Shown: positions 7,671 through 15,484 of the stretch, in pieces
Position numbering within the stretch: the stretch's first letter is position 1
Layout of the letters: the number at the start of each line of letters is the position of its first letter
The notes under the pieces: generated by a model
What the model was told of the DNA's origin: nothing
Seen by the model: the letters and a program-made list of their open reading frames with translations, nothing else
The model's database searches: none
Translations under genes and position numbers: made by a program
From: UBA1941 sp046329555
GTDB taxonomy: Bacteria > Bacteroidota > Bacteroidia > Chitinophagales > LD1
Direction of reading: 5' to 3'
NCBI GenBank assembly: GCA_046329555.1
Contig: JAXLUK010000001.1
Location: forward strand, 620,001-684,000
Length of the DNA: 64,000 nt

Positions 7671-8978
7671 CTAATTAAACCGGATGGCCTTGATGATGGA
7701 TATCCTTCGCACAAAATACACGGGTAATTGGAGCAACACAAAACACAATAACACGGTGCCGATATTCACGCCAAAAATCCACCACGCATCCCAGTGAATG
7801 GGCGCGTAGGCCAGGTAGTACGACTCTTGCGGCAAGCGAATAAAATGGTAGTGTTGTTGCAGCCAGCACAACCCCAATCCTACCACATTGCCCATCAGCA
7901 AGCCACAACCGATAATCCATAACGCCATCCACGAAAATACTTGTCGCAGCGCGCCCTCGCCGGCCCCCAGTGCTTTCAGCACCCCAATCATTTCGCTTCT
8001 ATCTAAAATTAAAATCAACAAGGTGGTCACCATATTAATCACCGCCACGGCCAGCATCAGCGCCAGAATAATAAGCTCGTTCATGGTTTGCAGATCCAGC
8101 CAGTCGAACAACCCCGGCCGCAATTCTTTAAGCGATACCACTTCCAGTTGTTCACTGCCGATGGTTTCGTTGAGCTGCATGGCGATGCCATCCAGCGGAT
8201 CCTGGTTCCAGGCTTTGAAGGTTTCATCGGGCAACAAACTGCCGAACAGCGAGAGGAAATACGCCTTAGCGCGCGTTTTGAACAGATGCTGCGGCTTTAA
8301 AAACACCTCGAAACCGCCCACCGTATCGGCGCCCCAATGATTAATTTGCTGCAGCGCCTCCAGCGGCACCAGCGCCATCTCGCGGTCAAACTCCTCGATG
8401 CCGGTCTCGTAAATGCCTTGCACCACAAAGGGCCGCAGCACCAGCTCTTTGCCGGGGAACACCACCGTGAGTTTATCGTGCGTATGCAGTTGCAGGCGGG
8501 CGGCGGTAAGGCGCGACACCAGCAGGGGGATGCGCCCCCCGGGCAGTGATGCGGGCAGGGGCGCGCCTTCGCGCAGGTAGGGCGTAAAGCGTTTCCAGTC
8601 GAAATCGGCGCCGGCGCCCTTGAGCAGCACGCCTTCAAAGTCGTTTCGCGTTTGCAGCAGGGCGGCCTTGTAGGCCGTTTGCTGGATATGGTGGATGACC
8701 GGATAGTTTTCGGGATGCAGGTAGAACGATGGCCTGGCCGGCACGCCTTCGCCATCAAAATTATCGGCCAGGGCGTAGGGCCGCACTTGCAGGTGCGCCC
8801 AGAAGCTGAACACTTTTTGCCGGACCTCGGTTTGGAAGCCACTCACCAGCGCGCCCGCCACCAGCATCACCGCCACGCTCAGGGCCACTGAGGCCATAGC
8901 GATGCGGATAATGAAGGCCGAAAAGCCGCCGCTGTTGCGAAACGCAATCTTGCGCGATATGAAGAGGGGCCAGTTCAC
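7671..8978 (-). CDS. FtsX-like/LolC-LolE-type ABC transporter permease
   Basis: This inner-membrane permease of the MacB/FtsX/LolCE type would work with a separate ABC ATPase, in lipoprotein release or another extrusion process. I place the start at the GTG at 8978 (VNWPLFISRKIAF, then the first membrane helix SVALSVAVMLVAGALV), giving 435 aa, the usual size. The longer frame up to 9191 is only translation of minisatellite DNA. A periplasmic domain (about 50-290) is followed by three C-terminal transmembrane segments with the FtsX-type motif SEMIGVLKALGAGEGALRQVF. No ATPase gene is adjacent. Inverted minisatellites flank the gene on both sides. GC content is high, like its surroundings. Confidence 0.85.
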   Translation of the reverse strand: MNWPLFISRKIAFRNSGGFSAFIIRIAMASVALSVAVMLVAGALVSGFQTEVRQKVFSFWAHLQVRPYALADNFDGEGVPARPSFYLHPENYPVIHHIQQTAYKAALLQTRNDFEGVLLKGAGADFDWKRFTPYLREGAPLPASLPGGRIPLLVSRLTAARLQLHTHDKLTVVFPGKELVLRPFVVQGIYETGIEEFDREMALVPLEALQQINHWGADTVGGFEVFLKPQHLFKTRAKAYFLSLFGSLLPDETFKAWNQDPLDGIAMQLNETIGSEQLEVVSLKELRPGLFDWLDLQTMNELIILALMLAVAVINMVTTLLILILDRSEMIGVLKALGAGEGALRQVFSWMALWIIGCGLLMGNVVGLGLCWLQQHYHFIRLPQESYYLAYAPIHWDAWWIFGVNIGTVLLCFVLLQLPVYFVRRISIIKAIRFN

Positions 8979-9683
8979 AAGGCGAAGAAAGCAAGAGCAA
9001 CCGAATAATGTACATGGCCCATGGAATTGTGTGATTGGGATAGCCCCGGGCACCACCCCGATTGTCCAAAACGTCCCAATTGTCCCCAGCGTCCCAATTG
9101 TCTCAACCTTCCCAACCTTCCCTTCCCAACCGTCCATACCTCCCAACCGTCCCAAGCGTCCCAGCCGTCCCCATCGTCCCAATCGTCCCAATCATCCCAA
9201 TCGTCCCCAGCGTCCCAACCGTCCCAACCGTCCCAATCGTCCCCATCGTCCCAATCATCCCAACCGTCCCAACCGTCCATACGTCCCCATCGATTCATCG
9301 AACCATCGAGCCGTCGAACATCGAACCCTCGAACATCGAACCATCGGGATTAAGGCGGCTGCGGCAGCAGGCAGGTTAGGATGCAGCGGCGGCCTGCTGC
9401 CGCACCGCGCTTTACGCTTGTAGTCCTCGCGCCGCCGGCTACCCCCTTCACCAACAACATCGTAAGTCGAAACAACTTAGCACCTCCACTTTAAGCAGCC
9501 CGCCGGCGGCGCTGCGGGCTACCGCTGCAATCGCTGCCGCTTAGCGCCAGGTGGGGAAGGAATGTGGTGAAAGGTAGCACGGCGGCAACTGGCGGTTGCC
9601 AGTTATTTAGAAGCATGAGAGAAATAAATTCGCTTGAAGCAGGCTAAAAATCATATAAGGAACGAGCAGCACATTCCCTACAT
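8979..9683. repeat. minisatellite and palindromic repeats upstream of the FtsX-like gene
   Basis: Bases 9,072-9,288 hold about 25 degenerate copies of the 9-mer CGTCCCAAT (variants CGTCCCAAC, CGTCCCCAT, CATCCCAAT). This is the reverse complement of the GGGACG repeats at 7,581-7,660. A second array at 9,288-9,346 repeats the theme ATCGAACC. Bases 9,350-9,545 form GC-rich hairpin elements (GCGGCAGCAGGC/GCCTGCTGCCGC; GCGGGCTACCGCTGC). All three reading frames are open by chance on both strands, but none encodes a credible protein. Confidence 0.8.
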
Positions 9684-10577
9684 TTATTCTACCACTTTAA
9701 AGTTTAACGCAGCTTGTTGTAGCCTTAACTTTTCCAGCAAAAAATACCTGTGAAAGTATCCATTCAATACCACGATTCTGCTTCCCGGGTTAAGTTTGAT
9801 ATAACGACAAATATTCTTAACCATTTCATTGTTTCTGGTCTCCCAATAAGATGAGTAGGGTTGAAAATACGCTTTGTAGTCCTTTAGGTTTTCGTTGCTA
9901 TCTACAATTTGTTTGATTGCCTTGTAGTGTAGATATTGCCTGGATTTCGCCAAACTGTCAACCGCCTTTGTGTTGATTTGCGCCAAAGTACTGTCGGAAT
10001 ACCCATTGAGTTGTTGGGTTAAACTAAGAAAGGCACGAAAAATATTTTCGTGTTGCACACGCAACTTTTTTGAATGGTACAACTGATGCATTTCGGGAAA
10101 ACACTTGGCTTCAATAGCAGTATATGCCTTGGTTTTGTGAAATTTATCTCTGCCGCTCCATTCGTAGGGTCTAATTACTGCCGAAGGATTGAAGTGTTGA
10201 TATTTTTTACACGCCATTTCTTCAAGGTTTTTGGGTTGCCATTTGGAAAGAAACTCAGGCGCCACCATTGAATAGATAGAATTTTTAAGGTTCATGGTTT
10301 CATCAAATCCCGTGCTATCCATTTCAAAAAGAATAACATTCGGTTTAATTTTTTCCAGTGCATTGTACAGACTATCGAAACTTACCTGCGCCCCATGCTG
10401 ATGTAGCGTTCCCAAAACAATGACTTCAGTAGTATCGGTAGGTACGAAAGCTTTATTGTTGGTGAAGGCGGTTGGATTATTTATATATTGATAGGTAGAA
10501 AACCCGATAGAGAGAATTAGCGCAATTATTATTGCAAATGCAATAAGTGATGTGGCTATAATTACTTTTTTCTTCAT
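9684..10577 (-). CDS. TraB/GumN (TIKI)-like protein, membrane-anchored
   Basis: This is a 297-aa protein with one N-terminal transmembrane/signal-anchor helix (about 5-26) and the remainder outside the cytoplasm. VIVLGTLHQHG (about 53-63), ILFEMDSTGF (about 82-91) and the C-terminal IVVLNGYFHRYFLLEKL (about 268-284) resemble the conserved GT-H, E-D and GxxH blocks of the TraB/GumN/TIKI superfamily, some members of which are metalloproteases. The middle is helical. It is flanked by repeat-rich DNA on both sides. The family assignment is by motif resemblance only, and the substrate is unknown. Confidence 0.6.
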   Translation of the reverse strand: MKKKVIIATSLIAFAIIIALILSIGFSTYQYINNPTAFTNNKAFVPTDTTEVIVLGTLHQHGAQVSFDSLYNALEKIKPNVILFEMDSTGFDETMNLKNSIYSMVAPEFLSKWQPKNLEEMACKKYQHFNPSAVIRPYEWSGRDKFHKTKAYTAIEAKCFPEMHQLYHSKKLRVQHENIFRAFLSLTQQLNGYSDSTLAQINTKAVDSLAKSRQYLHYKAIKQIVDSNENLKDYKAYFQPYSSYWETRNNEMVKNICRYIKLNPGSRIVVLNGYFHRYFLLEKLRLQQAALNFKVVE

Positions 10578-10619
10578 TCAATGATGGCAGTCTTCAAGAG
10601 TAACTAGCGCTTTACATAG

Positions 10620-10745
10620 TGGGCACCTAACGCCTCTTGCTAATGTATGCTATTTTGTAGCAACAAGCGCTTTATCAGATTAATCTTGTTGGAAGTATCG
10701 GAAGTGTTTTTCGCATCCATTTAACCGCGCGCTTTTCATTCGCGG
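10620..10745. repeat. diverged dispersed element, copy of 7,029-7,370 blocks
   Basis: CCTCTTGCTAATGTA, then CTATTTT at 10,632-10,657 matches 7,050-7,073 with a 2-nt indel. GCGCTTTAT..., GGAAGTATCGGAAGTGTTTTTCGCATCC, then GCGCGCTTTTC matches 7,290-7,360 at roughly two positions in three. No coding potential is seen. Confidence 0.45.
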
Positions 10746-10854
10746 CTGGTCATAAAGAAAAGCTTATTGGAGCGTGGAGCAAATCGTCAACAAAGCATCC
10801 TGTAGCTCGCCCACTCAGACGCAACCGCTACCGAATTATTATATCGTAACTATA

Positions 10855-11034
10855 TTACTTGTATGTAATCGTCTTATTAGCAGGCGTTCTTCTTTTCTTT
10901 TTCGACGATTTTGATAGCGCGCCTTTAGCCTTACATTGACGAATGAATTCACTAATCTCAGTACGTTCTTTGTCTGTTAACGGTTTACTTTTGATTACGA
11001 AGTCAATACCTTCCGGTTCTTTTATGAGTTCCAT
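10855..11034 (-). CDS. 59-aa partner protein of the GNAT-like gene
   Basis: This short gene is easily missed: the ATG at 11034 opens 59 codons (MELIKEPEGIDFVIKSKPLT, then DKERTEISEFIRQCKAK) ending in TAA at 10857-10855. The N-terminal half looks folded, with a charged helix DKERTEISEFIRQ. The C-terminus is a very basic tail (KSSKKKRRTPANK), suggesting nucleic-acid or acidic-partner binding. It starts 1 nt after the stop of the GNAT-like gene, so the two are translationally coupled. The tight pairing and small size recall toxin-antitoxin modules, but no function is established. I believe close relatives occur in other Bacteroidota; a search would be needed. Confidence 0.7.
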   Translation of the reverse strand: MELIKEPEGIDFVIKSKPLTDKERTEISEFIRQCKAKGALSKSSKKKRRTPANKTITYK

Positions 11035-11035
11035 A

Positions 11036-11563
11036 TTAATATTTAAAATATTTCTCAGTTAATATCTTTGATTCCTTTGAGCGAATAATCATTCGTTGCC
11101 CTTTATAATGAAACGCGCCCAGTGTATGTTCATAGTGACTTATCAGCGCAGTTTTGGCATCAAATGCCACGAAACCCTCAAAGCCTCTTTGAAAAGATAG
11201 TTTGCAGGCAAACGCCACCAGATTACCTGAAACACCCTGATAAACTTTATTTTTACCTAAATTAAATGGCGCACTTTCCAATAAATTCATGAAAACATGA
11301 TCACTTTCTATAGTGAGACTGATTAACCCCTGGACTACATTCGGACTGTTAACAATTGTTAGTTTGTAAACCTCTTTAAGCGGGTTGTTGAATTCAGTTC
11401 GCCAGTTAAACAACCAGCCAGCTTTTTTTGTTACCAGTTTCAGATCCAGGTTTGTTAACAACGTAACATGGGTGTCAAAGCTATCGCCTGACACCACGTT
11501 GACAATGGAATTAGTCAATTTGTCGATTTGAAAATCAAGTTCGTTTGACCTTGCTTTTTTCAC
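11036..11563 (-). CDS. GNAT-like acetyltransferase-fold protein
   Basis: This is a 175-aa protein. The second half follows the GNAT pattern: strand VQGLISLTIE (about 97-106), GKNKVYQGVSGNLVAFACKL (about 122-141, in the acetyl-CoA-binding region), then FEGFVAFDAKTALISHYEHTLGAF (about 147-168), which resembles the terminal beta-alpha unit with a Tyr-containing helix. The pyrophosphate-binding R/QxxGxG/A loop is not canonical (VYQGVSG), so activity is uncertain. The next gene, 1 nt downstream, is the 59-aa basic protein. A plausible alternative is a GNAT toxin with its partner, although the gene order is the reverse of common GNAT toxin-antitoxin operons. Confidence 0.55.
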   Translation of the reverse strand: MKKARSNELDFQIDKLTNSIVNVVSGDSFDTHVTLLTNLDLKLVTKKAGWLFNWRTEFNNPLKEVYKLTIVNSPNVVQGLISLTIESDHVFMNLLESAPFNLGKNKVYQGVSGNLVAFACKLSFQRGFEGFVAFDAKTALISHYEHTLGAFHYKGQRMIIRSKESKILTEKYFKY

Positions 11564-12094
11564 TACGACAAGTTACAAAAAACCACCCTTTTCTTCACGT
11601 TTTTTTCCAAAAACTTGAAATCGGGGCTTTTGCCATTAGCTCCGTAATAGATGATATTCTAGCGCACTAATCATGCCCGCGCCATGCATCTCGTGCCCAA
11701 ATCCAGTACTTTTCCCCACTGCGGAAGGGATTGGAGTGGAAAGCCCGCAAGCGAGCGAGGTACGAGCGAGTGCGGACTTGGAACGGAAAGCCCGGCGCCG
11801 CACCCCGCCAAGGTACGCAGGCGGGCGCGGCGGCCGCCATAACCTTGAACTTTCCTTTTTACCGCATTGGTTAGCGGTTATTCCATTACCAATTCAACTG
11901 TGATTTCCTTATTTGCTGTGGCCCGATGAAAAAAAGAGCCGGCCAGAATTCTTTCACCAATACCCGATTTGCTCACTGCCTGGCGGCATATTTTTTTTTC
12001 GTGATTGCGCCTTGGTGGCTACATCCTGCCTATTTGCTTTCTTAAAAAGTTGCACTAAACCCAGCGTGGTTGAATTAAATTGCAAGGACGAGAT
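11564..12094. repeat. intergenic region with dispersed palindromic repeat copy
   Basis: Bases 11,718-11,802 are identical over 85 bp to 15,271-15,355; the shared block begins ACTGCGGAAGGGATTGGAGT and contains two GGAAAGCCCG motifs. The flank up to 11,840 ends in the same GGCGGCCGCCAT as the other copies. The remainder of the gap (11,564-11,700 and 11,841-12,094) shows no gene. Confidence 0.75.
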
Positions 12095-12128
12095 AAAAAA
12101 AGGCGACCCCATGGGAGTCGCCTTTTTT
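12095..12128 (-). terminator. intrinsic terminator after the collagen-like gene (bidirectional)
   Basis: GGCGAC (12,102-12,107) and GTCGCC (12,117-12,122) form a GC stem with A-run and T-run on either side, so it can stop transcription in both directions. It lies 18 nt beyond the stop codon at 12,146. Confidence 0.85.
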
Positions 12129-12145
12129 ACTAACCAAATCATTGC

Positions 12146-14323
12146 TTAGCGATTTTCTAATTGTTGCAGTCGTTGTTTCAACTGTTGAATTTCTGCCTGC
12201 TGTTCCTGAATGGCTTTGGTTAACACCGGAATCAACTCGGTGTACTTCATGCCATAAGGATCAGTAATAGCCGGAATTGGTTTTCCCACGCTTTTGGCTT
12301 GTGACATTTGTTCAGCGCTCATTTGGCTGTGTACCACAGCTTCTGGTACTACGCGCTCCACTTCCTGAGCAATGAATCCGATTTGCGGTGCACGGCCATC
12401 GCGTTCGTTCTTCCAGTTGTATGTTACCGGACGTAATTGCATGACGGTATTCAAGCCATAAGCAATGGGTTGAATATCTTTTTTCATGCGCAAATCTGAA
12501 GTTTGAATCACACCATTACCGGCGTAAATGGTACCCCACCGATAAGTAGCCGTACCTAAGTCGGTATGGTTATCATCAAATGGTTCAATATCATTAGCTA
12601 CGCGGTTTACGTAAACGGCCACAGCCTGATTGGCACCCAGTGCTTCACTTTGCATGACTACGTAACCGGCATTTGCCCAGAAAATGCTGGCACTATCACC
12701 GGCTACAGTACTGCGTATACGAAGGCCACCTGAACTAACCGCACTGGGGGTTAAAACAATATCACCGATGGCTTCAATGATATGCTTTGGATTAGCAATA
12801 CCAAAACCACTGTTTCCGGTGGTCACTAACAAGCCCGGGCCAGAAGTAGAGCGGAACAAACCACCTACGCCACCTGCGCCGGTTGCAAAACCTTCTACGG
12901 CTTTACCAGTAATGGCAGTTCCGTAAACGCCTGAATTGGAAGAAGAGAAACCTGCCACACCAAATCCTGAGGTGGAAATACCGGCTACGCCCGTATTGGT
13001 GTTCGCTTCACCGCGAAGCGCCGATTGTGCAGTGAGCGAGGCTGCAGCGGCATTATCTATGTTAGCATAAAGACCAGAGCCTGCGCCACTGTTCTTCACG
13101 TTAACGATGTACGCATTGGCTGCAACACTATTCTGTACATCTAATGGCGAACCAGGCGTTAGTGTTCCCATACCTACAAAGTTGTTGGCGAGGATACGTA
13201 CTGAACCAGCGGAACCGCCATCAGTACTTAAGGTTAGTGTTCCTGTTTCGTTGTTGGTGATAGATGCGTTGTTACCATTCATGCGTAAGCGCAGTCCATC
13301 AATTGAGGTTACACCAGTTCCACTATTCGTTATCAGAACAGAAACATCTGAGGCCGATGAGCCCACATGCAACGGCATGGCTGGTGCGGTAACACCAACA
13401 CCCACATTAGTACCGTTATCAAAAATTTGGGAGTTGCCCAGTGTTGTAGCTGCCGTAAACTTAGCCACGTAATTCAGCGTACCTGAAGCGTTTGCAGCAC
13501 CTGTTGCACCTGTTGCGCCCGCAGCACCTGCTGCACCTGCAGCGCCTGTAGCCCCCGTTGCACCTGCTGCACCTGCTGCACCTGCAGGGCCGGTTGCTCC
13601 GGTTGCTCCTGCTGCACCGGTAGGACCGGTTGCACCGCCACCAGGGCCTGTAGGGCCAGTTGGACCTGTTGCACCGCCGCCAGGACCTGTTGGGCCTTGC
13701 GCTCCGGTGCTACCCGTGCTACCTGTTGGGCCAGTTGTACCTGCACCAGTAGGACCTGTTGGACCGGTGGCACCTGTAGCTCCTACCCCAGCCGGACCGG
13801 TTGGGCCTGTAGGACCAGCACCGCTACCTGTAGGACCAGTTGCGCCTGTGGGACCCGTAGGGCCAGCTCCCGATCCGGTAGGACCTTGCGCTCCTGTTGG
13901 ACCTTGCGGGCCTGTAGGACCAGTATTGGCGTTAGCGGCATATAAGGCAAAAGGTACACTAACCATTTGCTGCGTGCCCATATCGGTGAAGGTACCGGTG
14001 TTGTTAACATCCACCTCAATTTGGAGGTATTTGGCACCGCCGCCCCAATTCACCCCGCTCAATGCGGTAACTTTGCCAATCTGGGCATCGATTAAGCCGA
14101 AGGCGTTGGCCGTTAAGCTTTGTGTTTCTGTGTACACGCTGGTGCCTGTTGGCGTGCCATCGTGAATTGTAAAGCGAACTTTCACCGCAGTTCCTGCGGC
14201 TACCGGATTGTTGCCTGCACCACGAACTACCGCCTGGTAGTTAATGAGCGCCGGACTTTGAGCCATGATACCTGCTGAAAAAAGCAAGGTCAAGGCCATC
14301 ATGAGTGTTTTGATTTGTTTCAT
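12146..14323 (-). CDS. exported collagen-like repeat protein with peptidase S74 chaperone domain
   Basis: This 725-aa protein has several parts. A signal peptide (about 1-21, ending AGIMAQ) is followed by a Bacteroidota N-terminal beta domain (22-130; INYQAVVRG, then VSVPFALYAANA). A collagen-like Gly-X-Y stretch at about 134-277 is mostly GPTG, GATG and GAAG triplets. A beta-rich stalk (280-600) resembles tail-fibre repeats. A peptidase S74 domain starts at about 607: S609DLRMK614 is the Ser-Lys dyad that cleaves the domain off autocatalytically after trimerisation. The extreme C-terminus is a coiled coil (IQEQQAEIQQLKQRLQQ). Such proteins form trimeric surface fibres, so an extracellular filament or adhesin is likely. 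It follows the T9SS-signal protein gene by 24 nt. Confidence 0.85.
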   Translation of the reverse strand: MKQIKTLMMALTLLFSAGIMAQSPALINYQAVVRGAGNNPVAAGTAVKVRFTIHDGTPTGTSVYTETQSLTANAFGLIDAQIGKVTALSGVNWGGGAKYLQIEVDVNNTGTFTDMGTQQMVSVPFALYAANANTGPTGPQGPTGAQGPTGSGAGPTGPTGATGPTGSGAGPTGPTGPAGVGATGATGPTGPTGAGTTGPTGSTGSTGAQGPTGPGGGATGPTGPTGPGGGATGPTGAAGATGATGPAGAAGAAGATGATGAAGAAGAAGATGATGAANASGTLNYVAKFTAATTLGNSQIFDNGTNVGVGVTAPAMPLHVGSSASDVSVLITNSGTGVTSIDGLRLRMNGNNASITNNETGTLTLSTDGGSAGSVRILANNFVGMGTLTPGSPLDVQNSVAANAYIVNVKNSGAGSGLYANIDNAAAASLTAQSALRGEANTNTGVAGISTSGFGVAGFSSSNSGVYGTAITGKAVEGFATGAGGVGGLFRSTSGPGLLVTTGNSGFGIANPKHIIEAIGDIVLTPSAVSSGGLRIRSTVAGDSASIFWANAGYVVMQSEALGANQAVAVYVNRVANDIEPFDDNHTDLGTATYRWGTIYAGNGVIQTSDLRMKKDIQPIAYGLNTVMQLRPVTYNWKNERDGRAPQIGFIAQEVERVVPEAVVHSQMSAEQMSQAKSVGKPIPAITDPYGMKYTELIPVLTKAIQEQQAEIQQLKQRLQQLENR

Positions 14324-14347
14324 ACGCGTTTTATTAATTTATTATGG

Positions 14348-14869
14348 TTAACGGATAATTTGAACTTTACGAGTGAATTGACGTAACTGTCCTCCGGCCG
14401 CCGTATAATTGGCAGTGATTAAATAATCGCCGGCGGCGAAGGCCGTGCAATCCAGTGGGTGCAACACCTTACCTGATTCATAGGTTTCTTTAAGTACGGC
14501 TCCCAGTGATTGTCCGGTTACCGTAGTGAGATAGATGGCTACCTCGCCGTCTTTAGGAAACTCATAACCCAACCAAAGTTTATCGACTGCCGGGTTGGGA
14601 TAAACGGCGAAAGTGCCTTCGGCGGTTTTTTCGGCATCAAGAATTCCGATTAGGATGTCGTTAGGTTGTTGAAAGCCCTGGGTAAGGGTGCGACCGCTGG
14701 CGGTAAGTGTAGATACAGCGGCCATTTCGCCTACTGTATAGGAAACACTGTAGCCACCGGCACTAGCGTAACGGCCTCCACTTGCTAACACCTTCGGGCT
14801 AACCGATTGCGCACCTACTGGTGCCGATAGCAGGCACAGGCCAAGCAAGAGCATGGAACTGTTTCTCAT
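14348..14869 (-). CDS. secreted protein with T9SS type A C-terminal sorting domain
   Basis: I start this gene at the ATG at 14869 (MRNSSMLLLGLCLLSAPVGAQ, a clean signal peptide), giving 173 aa; the longer frame to 14923 would bury the signal. Residues about 25-75 contain the GGYSVSYTVGEMA, then LTQGFQQP pattern common in small Bacteroidota surface proteins. From about 88 comes the T9SS type A sorting domain (FAVYPNPAVDKLWL, ending KVQIIR), which directs export across the outer membrane by the type IX system. The collagen-like/S74 gene lies directly downstream, so both are probably made together for the cell surface. Confidence 0.85.
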   Translation of the reverse strand: MRNSSMLLLGLCLLSAPVGAQSVSPKVLASGGRYASAGGYSVSYTVGEMAAVSTLTASGRTLTQGFQQPNDILIGILDAEKTAEGTFAVYPNPAVDKLWLGYEFPKDGEVAIYLTTVTGQSLGAVLKETYESGKVLHPLDCTAFAAGDYLITANYTAAGGQLRQFTRKVQIIR

Positions 14870-14893
14870 GATAATTGTTTTAATGGTTGTTTT

Positions 14894-14923
14894 CAAAGGT
14901 AACTGAATTAGGATAAGTAGCAA
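14894..14923 (-). promoter_or_regulatory. promoter of the T9SS protein/collagen-like operon
   Basis: On the minus strand TTG (14,923-14,921) is followed after 19 nt by TACCTTTG (14,901-14,894), a full match to the Bacteroidota TTG-N17-23-TAnnTTTG consensus. The predicted start near 14,887 leaves a leader of about 18 nt before the ATG at 14869. Confidence 0.65.
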
Positions 14924-15484
14924 ATGACGAAAGTCATGTTAATAGCTAAAGCATAAAACCAGTCTTCATCTGTTAGAAATTGGCCACGTAACAATTATCT
15001 ACACTAAGGAAATTGATTCAGCAAACTATGGAAGTGAGGTTATTACCCATGCATAACAGGAACTTTTAATACATTCCTATTGATTGAGGCAACCATTTAG
15101 CGAACCGTTTATTCCTGTTTTCAAAAAAATAAATGTGTAGGAGAACTTTGAGCGGTTAATCAATTGTTACCTACCAGAAGGATGCTGATTTTCTATGTTT
15201 ACTGAAAAGTGTGCAGGTGGTGATCTCAACTATTGGCTGATATACATTTATTGTAAGCGCACTTTCCCTTACTGCGGAAGGGATTGGAGTGGAAAGCCCG
15301 CAAGCGAGCGAGGTACGAGCGAGTGCGGACTTGGAACGGAAAGCCCGGCGCCGCATCCGCCTGCGGACCTCGGCGGAAGCCCCGACAAGGAACGCAGGCA
15401 GAGGCGGCGGCCGCCATCATTCCTCTTTTTATTTATTGGATTCAAGCGCCCTGCTGCTATTGCCTTCTTCATGGCCAAGATAGC
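14924..15484. repeat. intergenic region with second identical repeat copy
   Basis: Bases 15,271-15,355 repeat 11,718-11,802 exactly; the following 15,356-15,417 match the 7,440-7,466 module and end in GGCGGCCGCCAT. The preceding GCGCACTTTCCC marks the same left edge as at 7,345. Bases 14,924-15,250 show no gene. Overlapping open frames on both strands here are products of the repeat. Confidence 0.75.

Noticed and set aside
8902..9423. Long plus-strand frames rich in Asn-Arg-Pro or Pro-Ser-Gln
   Set aside because: They translate the 9-bp minisatellite in different frames; the composition is an artefact of the repeat.
13500..13930. Tandem repeats considered as a CRISPR array
   Set aside because: They are 9-bp coding repeats of collagen triplets without unique spacers or cas genes. 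No CRISPR array is present in the window.
13474..14165. Antisense and alternate-frame ORFs across the collagen-like region (Pro/Val- or Cys/Thr-rich)
   Set aside because: These are by-products of Gly-X-Y repeats in the real gene on the minus strand.
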